Source: Roseibacillus persicicus (GTDB lineage: Bacteria > Verrucomicrobiota > Verrucomicrobiia > Verrucomicrobiales > Akkermansiaceae). Taken from it: a stretch of DNA of 64,000 bases. The stretch covers positions 62,001 to 126,000 of the forward strand of contig NZ_BMXI01000005.1 of NCBI RefSeq assembly GCF_014651675.1, given 5' to 3'. The notes beneath the pieces are model-generated. The model was not told where the DNA came from. It made no database searches and saw only the letters and a program-made list of their open reading frames with translations. Of the stretch, positions 46,466 to 55,503 are shown piece after piece; the stretch's first letter is position 1; each line of letters starts with the position of its first letter. The position numbers and the translations under genes are program-made.

Positions 46466-48235
46466 TTAGGCTGCAATCGATTGAGTGTTGGCCGCCATCA
46501 GGCTCTTGAGATCCTCGATGTCGGTTCGGCGGGTGAACTGGGCAAAGGTTTCCCGGTCCTGACGGTTGGCCTGATAGGTCTTGAGCAAGCACTCCAAGAG
46601 GTCGGGAATTTGGGAGTAGGGGATTCCTTTAAAAGCTTCTTTGGCGACAAACTGGTCATCGTCCACGCCGCCGCCCAACACGATGTTGTAGCCATCGACT
46701 TTCTCGCCGGAGTCCAGCTTGACCTGCACTCCCATCATTCCGATGTCGCCGATGTAATGCTGGGCGCAGGAGTGATTGCAGCCAGTAAGGTGAATGTTGA
46801 TGGGCTGGTCGAGTTCGACCCGGCTTTCGAGAATTTTGGCCAGTTCCACCGAGTTCCCCTTGGTGTTGGTGGCGGCGAACTTGCATCCGGTGTTTCCCGT
46901 GCAGGCGATGAGGCCTCCGGAGATGGAGGTGGCGCTGTAGTGGCAGCCTGCGGCGATAATGGCCTTCTTGGCTTCTTCGACTTGTTCGTCGGGCACGTTG
47001 GGGATGATGAGATTTTGCCAAACGGTGAGGCGAACTTCTCCAGAGCCGTATTGGTCCGCGATGTCGCAGAGCTTGTCCACCATGTCGACGGGGGTGCGAC
47101 CGACCGGGATGACGACTCCGATGTAGTTGCGATCATCCTTTTGTTTGTAGACGCCCAGATGCCCGTGTTTGACCTTGGGCTTGGGTACTTCGCAGGATTC
47201 GAGGGGGATGTGGCGGAGGGGGAAGGTGAGCTTTTCGGCCGTTTCTTCCAGCAGCTTGGGGATGCCCCACTTGTCGACGAGGTATTTCAGGCGCGCCTTC
47301 TTGCGATTGGTGCGATCGCCATTTTCGATAAAGACCCGGAGGATGGCGGCGGCGACCGGAATGGTCTCCGATGGCGTTAGCAAGACACCCGAGTCAGTAG
47401 CGAATTGCTTGTGACCCGTGATGCCGCAGAGTTGCATGCGGAAGTAGACCCCGGGCTCGAGGCCATCGGTTTCTTCCTTCAGTCTCACCGCGTAGAAAGC
47501 GATGTCGTTGGTGTCGGCGCAGACCGAGATCGCGCCGCCGGAATCGAAGGAAATGTTGAACTTGCGGGGGAGTCCGTAGAGGTCGCGATTGTTCAGGATG
47601 TAGTGATGCATTCCTTTCGCCAAAGGCATGACGTCGATGAGCTCGTCCTTGTCGAACCCTGTGGTTGGGGTGGCGGTCACGTTGCGCACGTTGTCGGCGC
47701 CGGAACCCTTGGAGGTCAGTCCGAGGTCCACGAGTTTGTCGAGAGTGGCGGGCAGATTGGGCGGCATCAGCTCGCGCACCTGGAGGTTGCCGCGGGTGGT
47801 GACATCGCAGTAGCCGCTGCCCCAGTCGCGCGCGATTTCGGCGAGACCGCGGAACTGATGGGTCTTCAGCACACAGCCGGGGATGCGGGCGCGCAGCATG
47901 TAGGACTCCTGCGCGGGGGTGACATGGAACATGCCGTAGAATTTGAAGCGGAAGAGATCATCGCCCTCGACGAACTTGTTCTCCATGGCATGGGCCAGGA
48001 TGGTGTCGTAGCAGTCGAGTCCATTTTGCTCGTGTTTGATGCGCTCCTCCTTGCAGAGGTCGTCGATGGGGGTGCCGTGGACGGTCTCCTCCTGCGCGAC
48101 GGCTAGGCTGGCATCGTTGGTGAATTGTCCGTTGGCATTTTGACCCAGGAAGGGCAGTCCTTCGGCCTGAATTTGTCGAACCCCTTCCATGAAGCCGGAG
48201 AGGTAACTGGTTTGTTCTTGGGTGAAAGGTTGCAT
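46466..48235 (-). CDS. nirA: Ferredoxin/flavodoxin-type siroheme nitrite reductase
   Basis: A 589-residue enzyme starting at ATG ([18 protein letters not shown]). It has the duplicated NIR/SIR fold: first half near residues 100-180, with [12 protein letters not shown] and [13 protein letters not shown]; second half near 370-540. The siroheme/[4Fe-4S] ligands are CTGNTGC (C-x5-C) and [15 protein letters not shown] (C-x3-C). It converts nitrite to ammonium with six electrons in the cytoplasm. The start of the protein resembles the start of the flavodoxin protein. The gene follows the ATPase genes by 2 bp. Sulfite reductase is the alternative, but the neighbourhood favours nitrite. Confidence 0.92.
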   Translation of the reverse strand: MQPFTQEQTSYLSGFMEGVRQIQAEGLPFLGQNANGQFTNDASLAVAQEETVHGTPIDDLCKEERIKHEQNGLDCYDTILAHAMENKFVEGDDLFRFKFYGMFHVTPAQESYMLRARIPGCVLKTHQFRGLAEIARDWGSGYCDVTTRGNLQVRELMPPNLPATLDKLVDLGLTSKGSGADNVRNVTATPTTGFDKDELIDVMPLAKGMHHYILNNRDLYGLPRKFNISFDSGGAISVCADTNDIAFYAVRLKEETDGLEPGVYFRMQLCGITGHKQFATDSGVLLTPSETIPVAAAILRVFIENGDRTNRKKARLKYLVDKWGIPKLLEETAEKLTFPLRHIPLESCEVPKPKVKHGHLGVYKQKDDRNYIGVVIPVGRTPVDMVDKLCDIADQYGSGEVRLTVWQNLIIPNVPDEQVEEAKKAIIAAGCHYSATSISGGLIACTGNTGCKFAATNTKGNSVELAKILESRVELDQPINIHLTGCNHSCAQHYIGDIGMMGVQVKLDSGEKVDGYNIVLGGGVDDDQFVAKEAFKGIPYSQIPDLLECLLKTYQANRQDRETFAQFTRRTDIEDLKSLMAANTQSIAA

Positions 48236-48237
48236 GG

Positions 48238-49152
48238 TTACGCGACGGAAAGTTTTTGTTCGAGGTTGGTGAGCTCAGCCTTGTTCATGTAGCCTGTGAG
48301 ATTGTCTTTGGTATGGACCCGGGTCTCGCCCTTGATGTGTGAGCGCTGCTCAAGGAACGCGAGGAGGTGCTCGCGGTATTGAAAGAACATGGGGTCGTTG
48401 AAAACGGACTCGCGGTCGCGGGGGCGGGGAAAATCAATTTCCATAATCTCACCCACGCCGGCCTTCGGACCGTTGGACATCATCACGCAACGATCGGCCA
48501 TAAAGACTGCTTCGTCGACATCGTGGGTCACGATGAGGGCGGTGAGATTTTCGCGTGCGAGGATATCAATGATGACGTCCTGCAGTTCCATCCGGGTGAG
48601 AGAGTCGAGACGGCCAAAGGGTTCATCCAGAAGCAGGACTTTTGGCTGCAAGGCGATGGCGCGGGCGATGCCCACCCGTTGTTGCATCCCGCCGGAGAGC
48701 TCTTTGGGATACTTTTTCATCGAGTCACCCAGGCCCACAATGGAAAGGCTGTGCTCAACGATTTGCTTTTGCTCCGCTTTGCTCGCGTGGGGATAGACGC
48801 TCTTCACCCCCAGCATGACGTTGCCAAAAGCGCTGAGCCAAGGCATGAGGCAGGGAGCCTGAAAGACCACTGCACGGTCGGGGCCGGGGCCATCGATCTC
48901 CCGGTTGCCAACGATGATTCCGCCATCGGAAATTTCGTTCAGTCCGGCCAGCATGGTGAGAACCGTGGACTTGCCGCAACCCGAGTGACCGATTAGGGAG
49001 ATGAACTCGCCCTGACGAATATTGAGATTGAAGTCTTCTACCACCCGGAAGTCGTCGCCGTACGGATTGGGGTAGGCTTTGACGAGATTGGAAATCTCTA
49101 CAAACTTCGGATTGAGTTTTTCGGTCATGGGTTCGAGGACTTGGAGACTCAT
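48238..49152 (-). CDS. nrtD: Nitrate ABC transporter ATPase (NrtD-type)
   Basis: A 304-residue ATPase. Walker A is GHSGCGKST, the signature is LSGGMQQR, and Walker B is [12 protein letters not shown], followed by the switch His (THDVDEA). It has the nitrate/sulfonate-type loop [13 protein letters not shown]. The extra C-terminal tail is short, ending in [21 protein letters not shown]. There is no fused NrtA-like domain. Its start overlaps the other ATPase gene by four bases (49149-49152), so the two are probably made together and may form a heterodimer. It is only 2 bp before nirA. The permease and binding protein lie about 6-10 kb upstream. Confidence 0.88.
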   Translation of the reverse strand: MSLQVLEPMTEKLNPKFVEISNLVKAYPNPYGDDFRVVEDFNLNIRQGEFISLIGHSGCGKSTVLTMLAGLNEISDGGIIVGNREIDGPGPDRAVVFQAPCLMPWLSAFGNVMLGVKSVYPHASKAEQKQIVEHSLSIVGLGDSMKKYPKELSGGMQQRVGIARAIALQPKVLLLDEPFGRLDSLTRMELQDVIIDILARENLTALIVTHDVDEAVFMADRCVMMSNGPKAGVGEIMEIDFPRPRDRESVFNDPMFFQYREHLLAFLEQRSHIKGETRVHTKDNLTGYMNKAELTNLEQKLSVA

Positions 49153-50054
49153 GCTGCGGAGCGGGGTGTGCCGGGTTGGGCGGGTTTATTCTTAAGGCGG
49201 GGCGAACCGGAAATGGGGGTGAAGTCCTTGGGTCGAACGTCGGGCATGGGAATGACCGCGCTCGTGGAAAGTTCTTTGGACTCTTTGTTGAGCTGCATCA
49301 TGAAGGAGGTGATCTCCGACTTCAGGCGCATGTATTCCGGGTGGTCGTTGAGGGTCTGGCGGTCGCGCGGACGCTCCATGTTGACGACGAACTCTTTCGC
49401 GAGGGTGGCCTCGGGCCCCATGGTCAGGGGGATGATGCGGTCGGCCATGAGAACCGCTTCGTCGACATCGTTAGTGATCATGACCACGGTGCGTCGATCC
49501 GTTTCCCAGATATTGAGGATTTGGTCCTGCAACTCCGAGCGAGTGAGGGCATCGAGGGCGGAGAGTGGTTCGTCCAGAAGAAGGACTTCCGGATCGAGGG
49601 AAAGGGTGCGGGCCAAGGATGCGCGTTGGCGCATCCCGCCGGAGAGTTCGTGGGGGCGACGTTCTCCGGCATGGCCCAGCTTGACCATCTTGACGTAGTG
49701 TTCGATCTTTTCGTCAAGCTCGGCCTTGCGCAACTTGGGGAATGCGGTTTTTACGGCCAGTTTGATGTTGTCGTTGACGGTCAGCCAAGGGAGGAGGGAG
49801 TAGTTTTGAAACATGAGACCCCGGTCGGGACCGGGCTCCTTCACGACTTCACCCTTCATGCGAACCTCTCCGGTGGTGGGGGCCAGAAGCCCGGAGAGGA
49901 GGGACATGATGGTCGACTTTCCAGCGCCGGAGAAACCGATGATGGCGACGAATTCGTTTTCCTCCACCGAAAGGTTGATGTCCTTCAACACGACGGTTTG
50001 ATTGGTAGCCGGCCCAAAGGCGGCTGAGACGTTATCGAGCTCTAGAAAAGCCAT
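49149..50054 (-). CDS. Nitrate ABC transporter ATPase, second copy (NrtC-type ATPase domain)
   Basis: A 301-residue ATPase starting at ATG. Walker A is GFSGAGKST, signature LSGGMRQR, Walker [13 protein letters not shown]; the switch position reads TNDVDEA, with Asn where His is normal. The [18 protein letters not shown] loop is typical of the nitrate/sulfonate/taurine class. Residues after about 240 ([14 protein letters not shown]...) form a Ser/Lys/Pro-rich tail, unlike NrtC, whose C-terminal half is an NrtA-like sensor. That sensor part may correspond to the free protein at 59717-60766. Because of the Asn, this copy could be the less active half of a heterodimer. Confidence 0.85.
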   Translation of the reverse strand: MAFLELDNVSAAFGPATNQTVVLKDINLSVEENEFVAIIGFSGAGKSTIMSLLSGLLAPTTGEVRMKGEVVKEPGPDRGLMFQNYSLLPWLTVNDNIKLAVKTAFPKLRKAELDEKIEHYVKMVKLGHAGERRPHELSGGMRQRASLARTLSLDPEVLLLDEPLSALDALTRSELQDQILNIWETDRRTVVMITNDVDEAVLMADRIIPLTMGPEATLAKEFVVNMERPRDRQTLNDHPEYMRLKSEITSFMMQLNKESKELSTSAVIPMPDVRPKDFTPISGSPRLKNKPAQPGTPRSAA

Positions 50055-50215
50055 GCGATTTACTCAGCGTTTAATGGGCCAAATTACCCTGGTGGAGCAC
50101 GATTGATTATGAATCGGGCTCATGGTAAGAAAGTGAATTCTTTTTGGGTGATTCATGGAAAAGCGGGTGGCAGGTTCTCTGTGAATCTCGATTGGAATTG
50201 GTAAAGCGTTGACAA
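50055..50215. other. Gap between globin and the ATPase genes
   Basis: About 160 bp, the largest gap between 42082 and 55344. No gene. It contains CGATT-gattatg-AATCG (near 50101-50118), a small inverted repeat on the promoter side of the ATPase gene. It may hold the promoter for the nrt/nir/nas run; no -10/-35 pair is chosen. Confidence 0.35.
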
Positions 50216-50734
50216 TCAGGCGGCTACTGTTCCGTAAGATGCCTCTTTCATTACCGTTGCCAAGGTGGTGTAGGTGATGGTCCAGGCCTCCTTGGTTTCG
50301 GGAGTGAAATCATCGCCCAAGCCCTTTTCCAAAGTGTCGAGCAGGGCAGCTCCAACGGTGTCGTAATGGGAGGCTTTCACTCCGTATCCCACGTGTCGTT
50401 TGCCGAGGGCCTGCACCGTTGGAACGAGCTCTCCGAGGGTATCGAGTCCCTTCACAGCGGCGCCGATCATCATCATCAGTTTCTTTCCCTGTTCTTGCAT
50501 GTTGGAATTGGCGAACATGGGTTTGAGGTTGGGATCGAGCTCGAAGAGTTTTCGGTAGAAAAGTTCGGCAGCGGTGCTCGAGATAGGCTTCACTTTCTCC
50601 CAGGAGTCTTGGACGAGCTTCTTCTGTTCGAGGGTCAGAGGACCTTCTTGTTCTTCTTTCATTGGTTGACTTGTTTCGGGTTGTTCGGACTCGGATGGTG
50701 AGCCTCCAAATAGTTTTTTCAGGAATGGTAGCAT
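50216..50734 (-). CDS. Single-domain globin with NO-dioxygenase-like haem pocket
   Basis: A 172-residue globin with a 33-residue N-terminal extension (MLPFLKKLFGGSPSESEQPE start). Aligned by eye to E. coli Hmp, Tyr60 (LFYRKLF) fits B10, Gln82 (EQGKKLM) fits E7 and His114 (KRHVGYGV) fits the proximal F8 ligand. That Tyr/Gln/His set is typical of flavohaemoglobins and related NO-detoxifying globins. The reductase domain is missing, so a separate reductase is needed. It lies downstream of three c-type cytochromes and next to nitrate assimilation genes, so NO or nitrite stress handling is a reasonable inference. No export signal, so it is cytoplasmic. Confidence 0.88.
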   Translation of the reverse strand: MLPFLKKLFGGSPSESEQPETSQPMKEEQEGPLTLEQKKLVQDSWEKVKPISSTAAELFYRKLFELDPNLKPMFANSNMQEQGKKLMMMIGAAVKGLDTLGELVPTVQALGKRHVGYGVKASHYDTVGAALLDTLEKGLGDDFTPETKEAWTITYTTLATVMKEASYGTVAA

Positions 50735-50799
50735 GGTCGTTTTGGGGTTGGGGCCCGGCGAACGATGTCCGCCGGGCCCATTCGGTTATTGGCAATTTT

Positions 50800-51195
50800 T
50801 CACTTGGGGGCGGCCAGCATGTAGTTGACGGCATTGGTGACCTCTTCGTCTGTCAGGGAGGGGGTGCCTCCCCGGGCAGGCATCTTTCCGTCCGGTCCTT
50901 GAAAGCCGTTCAAAGCGTGGTCAAGGAGGACGGCGAGACCCTGTTCCGAGCGGGTGTCCCATTCGGATTTTTTGGTCAAGGCGGGGGCTCCCTCCTCGCC
51001 TTCATCGTGGCAGCCGGAGCACTCCATGAGGTAAATCTCGCGCCCGGAAGCGAGCGCGGGGTCTTCTGGAATCCAGTCCCAAGGGTGTTCGGGGGGCGGC
51101 GGACTCTTTTCGCTCACTGTATCCGACTCTTTCGGTGAGTCGCATGAAGTGAGAATGAAAAGGCCAAGGGGGACGATGGCGGGAAGAATTTTCAT
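50800..51195 (-). CDS. Monohaem cytochrome c lipoprotein
   Basis: A 131-residue lipoprotein with signal MKILPAIVPLGLFILTSC; Cys18 is the acylation site. A Pro/Glu-rich linker follows, then one haem-binding motif, CSGCH, and a likely Met ligand in the GKMPARGG stretch, the pattern of small cytochrome c5/c-555-type proteins. The protein ends soon after (LTDEEVTNAVNYMLAAPK). It should shuttle electrons on the periplasmic side, probably for the multihaem protein encoded upstream. TCTAACA overlaps the region just upstream of the start. Acceptor unknown. Confidence 0.88.
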   Translation of the reverse strand: MKILPAIVPLGLFILTSCDSPKESDTVSEKSPPPPEHPWDWIPEDPALASGREIYLMECSGCHDEGEEGAPALTKKSEWDTRSEQGLAVLLDHALNGFQGPDGKMPARGGTPSLTDEEVTNAVNYMLAAPK

Positions 51196-51226
51196 CTAAC
51201 AGCTAGCTGGTTGTTTGAGTGATGAC

Positions 51227-51856
51227 TTAGGAAGTCGGGATGCGAATGACGATTCCTCCCATGACATCGTTCTTCTTGAATTCCGGATAGTCAGGTTGCC
51301 GGTTTTCGTGGTTGTTGTGGCATTCCCAGCAAGCGGGAGCGACTGCTTTGTCGGGGTAGATTCCGACGAAATATTCTTTCCCCGCAATGGTTTCGGTGCT
51401 GGTCCATTTCTTTCCGTAAAACTCGCTGTTGGGATCGGAGACCTCCTTCAGGCCCTGCTCTACAGCGGGGGTTTTCTTCTTGGCGTTCTCCATGTTGAGC
51501 GGCCAAGACGATTGGAGGGAGTAGGAGAATTCGAAGGGCTTGTCTTCCACTCCATCGACTTCCTCGGCTCCTTCGCGGAAGAATTGGGCGGGGAGAAGAA
51601 GGGCCTTCTCTTCCTGCCATTCTTCGTGCGCCTTGATTACCTTGTCGTCATTGACGAGCCGGTTGACGATCTTGCTGGCGTAGACTTTGCGGTCGGATTT
51701 GAGCACGATGTAAAGCGCTTCGGCGACTTGTTCGGCATCGTAGCCTCCCGAAGTGCTGGCTTCATCTTTTCCGGATTCGCAAGAAGCGAGTCCGAAGGCC
51801 AGGGTGGTGACACCGGAGACAAAGGCCGGTGCGACCCATTTTCTATTCTTTTTCAT
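51227..51856 (-). CDS. Tll0287-like (DUF3365) haem lipoprotein
   Basis: About 209 residues, started at ATG 51856 (MKKNRKWVAPAFVSG). The signal ends in LASCESG, a lipobox. The middle (about residues 35-140) is a PAS/GAF-like sensory region in the family. CWECHNNH supplies a single c-type haem. The tail (FKKNDVMGGIVIRIPTS) matches the family end pattern of Tll0287-like proteins. These are thought to be haem-based sensors or small electron carriers in the periplasm. The start overlaps the end of the multihaem gene by 14 bp, so translation is coupled. Confidence 0.8.
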   Translation of the reverse strand: MKKNRKWVAPAFVSGVTTLAFGLASCESGKDEASTSGGYDAEQVAEALYIVLKSDRKVYASKIVNRLVNDDKVIKAHEEWQEEKALLLPAQFFREGAEEVDGVEDKPFEFSYSLQSSWPLNMENAKKKTPAVEQGLKEVSDPNSEFYGKKWTSTETIAGKEYFVGIYPDKAVAPACWECHNNHENRQPDYPEFKKNDVMGGIVIRIPTS

Positions 51857-53324
51857 TTGTACGGCTATTATTTTGTTGGGTTGTAGTGGGCGGGGGTGAG
51901 ACCGCATTCTCAGGGGGAGAAGGGTTGGGGGATTCGAGGTAATTCTTCAGGGCGATGATTTCCTCGTTCCCACGTTTGATGGCCGCGTCGACGGTCCACG
52001 AGATTCCGGGATGGGCCTTAGTCGGGCGGGTGGAAAAGTTGTCGGCGATGACCTCGCGGTCAGCCATCGCATCCATCGCGAACTGCAGTCCGTGGCAGTC
52101 CATGCAGACGTTGCGAATCATCTTTTCGTTCGGGGTGAGGTTGGCGTTTTGGTTGTGGTTGACCACGTGGTGATCGTCGCGTTCCTCGCGCGGCAGGTGG
52201 CAGGTGGCGCAGGACACGCCGGTTCGCTCTTCGCCGGTACCTGCGAGTTCGGCAGCCCAGAGGGCGAAGTGAGGGGACTTGTCGTAGTTGCGGGTGTGTT
52301 CGTCGTCGTGGCATTGGATGCACGCCTGATGTGCGGCGAACTCGCGGTCATAGCGGTGGGGTTGATGGCACGAGGAGCATGACAGGTCGCGATGAGCGCT
52401 AGTGGCCTTCAAGCTTTGCCGGGCTTGAGTGGGGGTCATGGGCGAGAGCTCGGGATGGGCGAGACGCATCCCGTGTTTTCCTTTCAAAAAATCGGTGACT
52501 TCGACGTCGTGGCATTTCTTGCACGTGTGATGGTCTGGAGCGGGCATCCAGACGCCGGAAACAGGGTCGTCGTGGCAATCCGAGCAATTGATGCCAGCGG
52601 CGGCGTGAGCGGTGTGCTCCCAGTCCAGATTGATTGCAGGGTCGGTCAGTTTGGGCGAGGGGGCGTCTGCTTCTTCGATGGTCAGGGCCGCTCGCTTTTT
52701 GTTTCCCTCGCTCAACCATCGCTGGAGCGCATTCACTTCGGCTACCTTTTGCTCTTTCAGGTTGTTTGCTTCGCCGTAGTGCTTGAGGAGAAAGCTGGGA
52801 GCAAGGGCCATGTTGTCGTGGTAATTGTGACAGCCCGCAGTGGCACAGGTGTGGAACTTCAGGTTTTGATGGGACTCCAGATTCTCCAAAGTCACCTGAT
52901 GGCAGTGGGCGCAATAGTCCTGTGGGATGGTGACCCCCATGTCGTGGGTGATCTTCTCGTTATGCTCAGCATGGCACTCGACACAGTTCATGGCATTAAC
53001 GTGTTCCAGAAAGATAGCGTTCTCGGGATTCTTGAACTTGCGGGTTGGGTGGGAATCGGAGAATTGATTGAGGTCCTCCCCGTGGCAGTTGGTGCAAGCT
53101 GAATTGGGCACCCCGGAGGAGGTAAAGACGTTCTCCTTTTCCTCCGCGGTATGGCAGGCGCTGCAAGCCATCTCGATCTGGTAGTGACCGTGCGTCGTCT
53201 TGCCTGGTAGGAGTAAGGTCTTGTCCTCGGCCTGCAAGAGCACGTGGCCTAACCATGCGGATAACCCAATGGTGACCAGCAGCCAGAGCAGAACGCTTTT
53301 TCGTTTTTGGATCCAATGTGCCAC
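51843..53324 (-). CDS. Multihaem (11) c-type cytochrome, membrane-anchored
   Basis: A 493-residue protein starting at GTG (no ATG is available; upstream stop is 7 bp away). It has an N-terminal membrane helix (SVLLWLLVTIGLSAWLGHVL). I count ten CxxCH motifs (CSACH, CTNCH, CVECH, CAHCH, CSDCH, CKKCH, CSSCH, CIQCH, CATCH, CMDCH) plus one CATAGCH, a C-x4-CH type. Several extra His lie between them. The C-terminus is Pro/Asn/Thr-rich. The family (cytochrome c3/multihaem type) moves electrons on the periplasmic side. It is encoded next to an FAD-membrane fusion, which may be its donor or acceptor. A catalytic role in nitrogen-oxide reduction cannot be excluded. Confidence 0.88.
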   Translation of the reverse strand: MAHWIQKRKSVLLWLLVTIGLSAWLGHVLLQAEDKTLLLPGKTTHGHYQIEMACSACHTAEEKENVFTSSGVPNSACTNCHGEDLNQFSDSHPTRKFKNPENAIFLEHVNAMNCVECHAEHNEKITHDMGVTIPQDYCAHCHQVTLENLESHQNLKFHTCATAGCHNYHDNMALAPSFLLKHYGEANNLKEQKVAEVNALQRWLSEGNKKRAALTIEEADAPSPKLTDPAINLDWEHTAHAAAGINCSDCHDDPVSGVWMPAPDHHTCKKCHDVEVTDFLKGKHGMRLAHPELSPMTPTQARQSLKATSAHRDLSCSSCHQPHRYDREFAAHQACIQCHDDEHTRNYDKSPHFALWAAELAGTGEERTGVSCATCHLPREERDDHHVVNHNQNANLTPNEKMIRNVCMDCHGLQFAMDAMADREVIADNFSTRPTKAHPGISWTVDAAIKRGNEEIIALKNYLESPNPSPPENAVSPPPTTTQQNNSRTNEKE

Positions 53325-53331
53325 GGGGTTG

Positions 53332-55344
53332 TTAGTAGAGGTAGACGGACAAAATGTGGAAGGTGAGGAGGACGGGCAGGGGCCAGAAGAGGGCCAGGTG
53401 CGCGTAAGTCAGAATGGGTCGAAAGCGACGGGCGGTGAGAGCGGTTCGGGAGGTGCCTGCGCCCTCAAGCGCGGCGAGGATTCCGGCGAAAGCCCCCAGG
53501 AGATTGAGGCCGACAAAGGTGAGCATGAGCCAGAAATTGAGATTGTGGCCGAAGCGGAATCCAGTGTGAACAAAGAGCGCCACCAGAGAGGTGAGTCCGA
53601 AGATGGTGTGGAAAATCCGCCAGTGGGCAAAGTGGCCGAAGCGGAACCACTTGAAGCGCTTCCGCAGGGAGAGAAGAAGCCCAATGAGAAAGATTCCCAT
53701 CAGAGAGAATCCGGTGATCTGCTTGATGACGGATTCCCTCCAGAATTTGTCAACCTGATACCACCAAGACTCCACGGAATCCGCCATCGCAGGAGGGGGC
53801 GCCAGAATAGTGATCAGTGCGGCCAACAAGGCGAGGGAGGAAAAGGTGAGAAGCGCCTTGGAGCCTTTCGGTTTGGTGGAATTCGGCGATCCACAGAGTT
53901 CGTGCAAGAGCGGCTCGCAGGAGCCGCAAACAGTTGAAGCTCCCGTTTCGTTGGCCAAGAGTTGGGGATCGTTGCGGCATTTTTTGAGACAGGAGACGAG
54001 CTGCCCTTTATTGACCCCCATGCAGTTGCAAACGATGCGATCGTCGGGCCATTGGGCGACCGGGGTTTCGCCGCCACCGGGGAGAAGGAGGCCCTCGGCC
54101 GCAAAGTATTCTTCTTCCTTTTTGCGAATGAGCTGCCGGGTGGCATAGAGGGATTGGATCTTGCCACCCTCCGGCCAGGAGCCCACTCCCAGTCCTCCTT
54201 TGAGCTCTCCTTTGGGGCCGATGATGAGCATGCGGTAGACCTCATCGGTTTCGAACTCTACGCGACGCCCTTCTTCCAGTGGGTCGCCGATGGTGACCAC
54301 ATCGACCCCCAGCATCTTCAATCGCGTGGAAAGATCCGGATTGGTAAAAGGCTTGCTTCGCTGTCCTTCCAATCGAGCGACGAGGTGCCGGGCCATGGCG
54401 TAGCCAGGGGCCGCAAGTCCATAGATGGAACCGTCGAGAAGAGCGCATTCCCCGATGGCAAAGATTTCGGGATGGGAGGTTTCGAAGTGGTTGTCGACCA
54501 CGATTCCTCCCCGCAATCCGGTATCGAGTCCCGCTTCTTTGGCGAGCTCGCTGTTCGGGGTGATCCCGGCCGAGATAATGACGAGGTCGCAGCTGAGAGG
54601 AGCCCCTTTGTCAAACTCGAGCGTGAGACCGTTTGGTTCCTCCTGAATGACAGTTGATCCCTTGTTGAGGAAAAGCTCAATGCCCTGGGCCTCAATAGAC
54701 TTCCTGAGCAGGGAGGAAGCCGGTTGATTGAGCTGCCGGGGCATCAGGAAGCTGGCACGCTCAATGACTGAGGCCTGCAGCCCGAGTTTCTGGACTGCCT
54801 GGGCGGCTTCCAATCCGAGAAGACCGCCCCCGATGACTGCGGCTCGCTCTTTCTCTTTAGCTGCAGCGACTATCTTGGCAAGGTCCGAGATGTTTCGATA
54901 GAGAAAGACCTTTGAAGAGTCCTTTCCCTCGATGGGAGGGACAAAGGGGCGTGAGCCGGTGGCCAGGACGAGAACGTCATAGTTGAGCTTCTGTCCATTG
55001 GATAGGGTCACGCACTTGAGGTCGGGTGCGATCTCGATCGCTTCCGTGTTGGTCAGGAGGGTGATTCCCTTTTCCTGATACCACTCGGCGCTCTTGAAAA
55101 TAAGTTGCCTGGCATCCTGATGGACGACGTAGGAGGACAAGTTGATTCGGTCGTAGGCCGGGTAGGGTTCTTTCCCTACAACGGTTACCTCGAGATTTGA
55201 GAAGACTTTGCTCTGGGTGAGATATTCACAGAACTTGCCCCCGACCATTCCGTTCCCAATCACCAGCAAGCGGGAGCCTTTGGGTAAGGCCGGAATGCGG
55301 CTTGCCTTGTTGCTCTTAGCTTGTCCATGGAATGCGGATTTCAC
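53332..55344 (-). CDS. FAD reductase/BFD [2Fe-2S]/b-type membrane fusion
   Basis: A 670-residue protein from GTG 55344. The first 435 residues match the FAD/NAD(P) half of NirB: GxGxxG-type sites at about 28-38 (VIGNGMVGGKF) and 169-182 (AVIGGGLLGLEAAQ), and FAD motif IFAIGE near 295. A BFD-like [2Fe-2S] site follows: Cys439, Cys441, Cys473 and Cys476. The siroheme part of NirB is absent. Five membrane helices take its place (about 498-516, 543-561, 577-595, 604-624, 645-668), with His at 579, 593, 600, 649 and 663 as possible haem b ligands. It would pass electrons between NAD(P)H and the membrane or periplasm. It starts the redox operon. Confidence 0.82.
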   Translation of the reverse strand: MKSAFHGQAKSNKASRIPALPKGSRLLVIGNGMVGGKFCEYLTQSKVFSNLEVTVVGKEPYPAYDRINLSSYVVHQDARQLIFKSAEWYQEKGITLLTNTEAIEIAPDLKCVTLSNGQKLNYDVLVLATGSRPFVPPIEGKDSSKVFLYRNISDLAKIVAAAKEKERAAVIGGGLLGLEAAQAVQKLGLQASVIERASFLMPRQLNQPASSLLRKSIEAQGIELFLNKGSTVIQEEPNGLTLEFDKGAPLSCDLVIISAGITPNSELAKEAGLDTGLRGGIVVDNHFETSHPEIFAIGECALLDGSIYGLAAPGYAMARHLVARLEGQRSKPFTNPDLSTRLKMLGVDVVTIGDPLEEGRRVEFETDEVYRMLIIGPKGELKGGLGVGSWPEGGKIQSLYATRQLIRKKEEEYFAAEGLLLPGGGETPVAQWPDDRIVCNCMGVNKGQLVSCLKKCRNDPQLLANETGASTVCGSCEPLLHELCGSPNSTKPKGSKALLTFSSLALLAALITILAPPPAMADSVESWWYQVDKFWRESVIKQITGFSLMGIFLIGLLLSLRKRFKWFRFGHFAHWRIFHTIFGLTSLVALFVHTGFRFGHNLNFWLMLTFVGLNLLGAFAGILAALEGAGTSRTALTARRFRPILTYAHLALFWPLPVLLTFHILSVYLY

Positions 55345-55461
55345 TCCCTGTCACTCAGCACTCAATTTGCCAGCGGCCTTCTTCATTCCTCTGGAACTAG
55401 GAAAAGATGCGCAGTAAAAGATGAGTGGAGTTAATGGGAAGTTTCGCTCCCGTATTTCGAA

Positions 55462-55486
55462 ATAATGAATGACCGAAATTCATTAT
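55462..55486. promoter_or_regulatory. Perfect inverted repeat upstream of the redox operon
   Basis: ATAATGAAT (55462-55470) and ATTCATTAT (55478-55486) are exact inverted copies with a 7-base spacer. They lie about 120 bp upstream of the FAD-fusion start in a region free of genes. A regulator-binding site is likely; the regulator is unknown. Confidence 0.5.
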
Positions 55487-55503
55487 CTCTTTGGAGACAA
55501 AGT

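Noticed and set aside
45803-47380. Plus-strand open frame of 525 codons over flavodoxin and nirA
   Set aside because: Antisense to two well-conserved genes. The long frame follows from GC-rich third positions.
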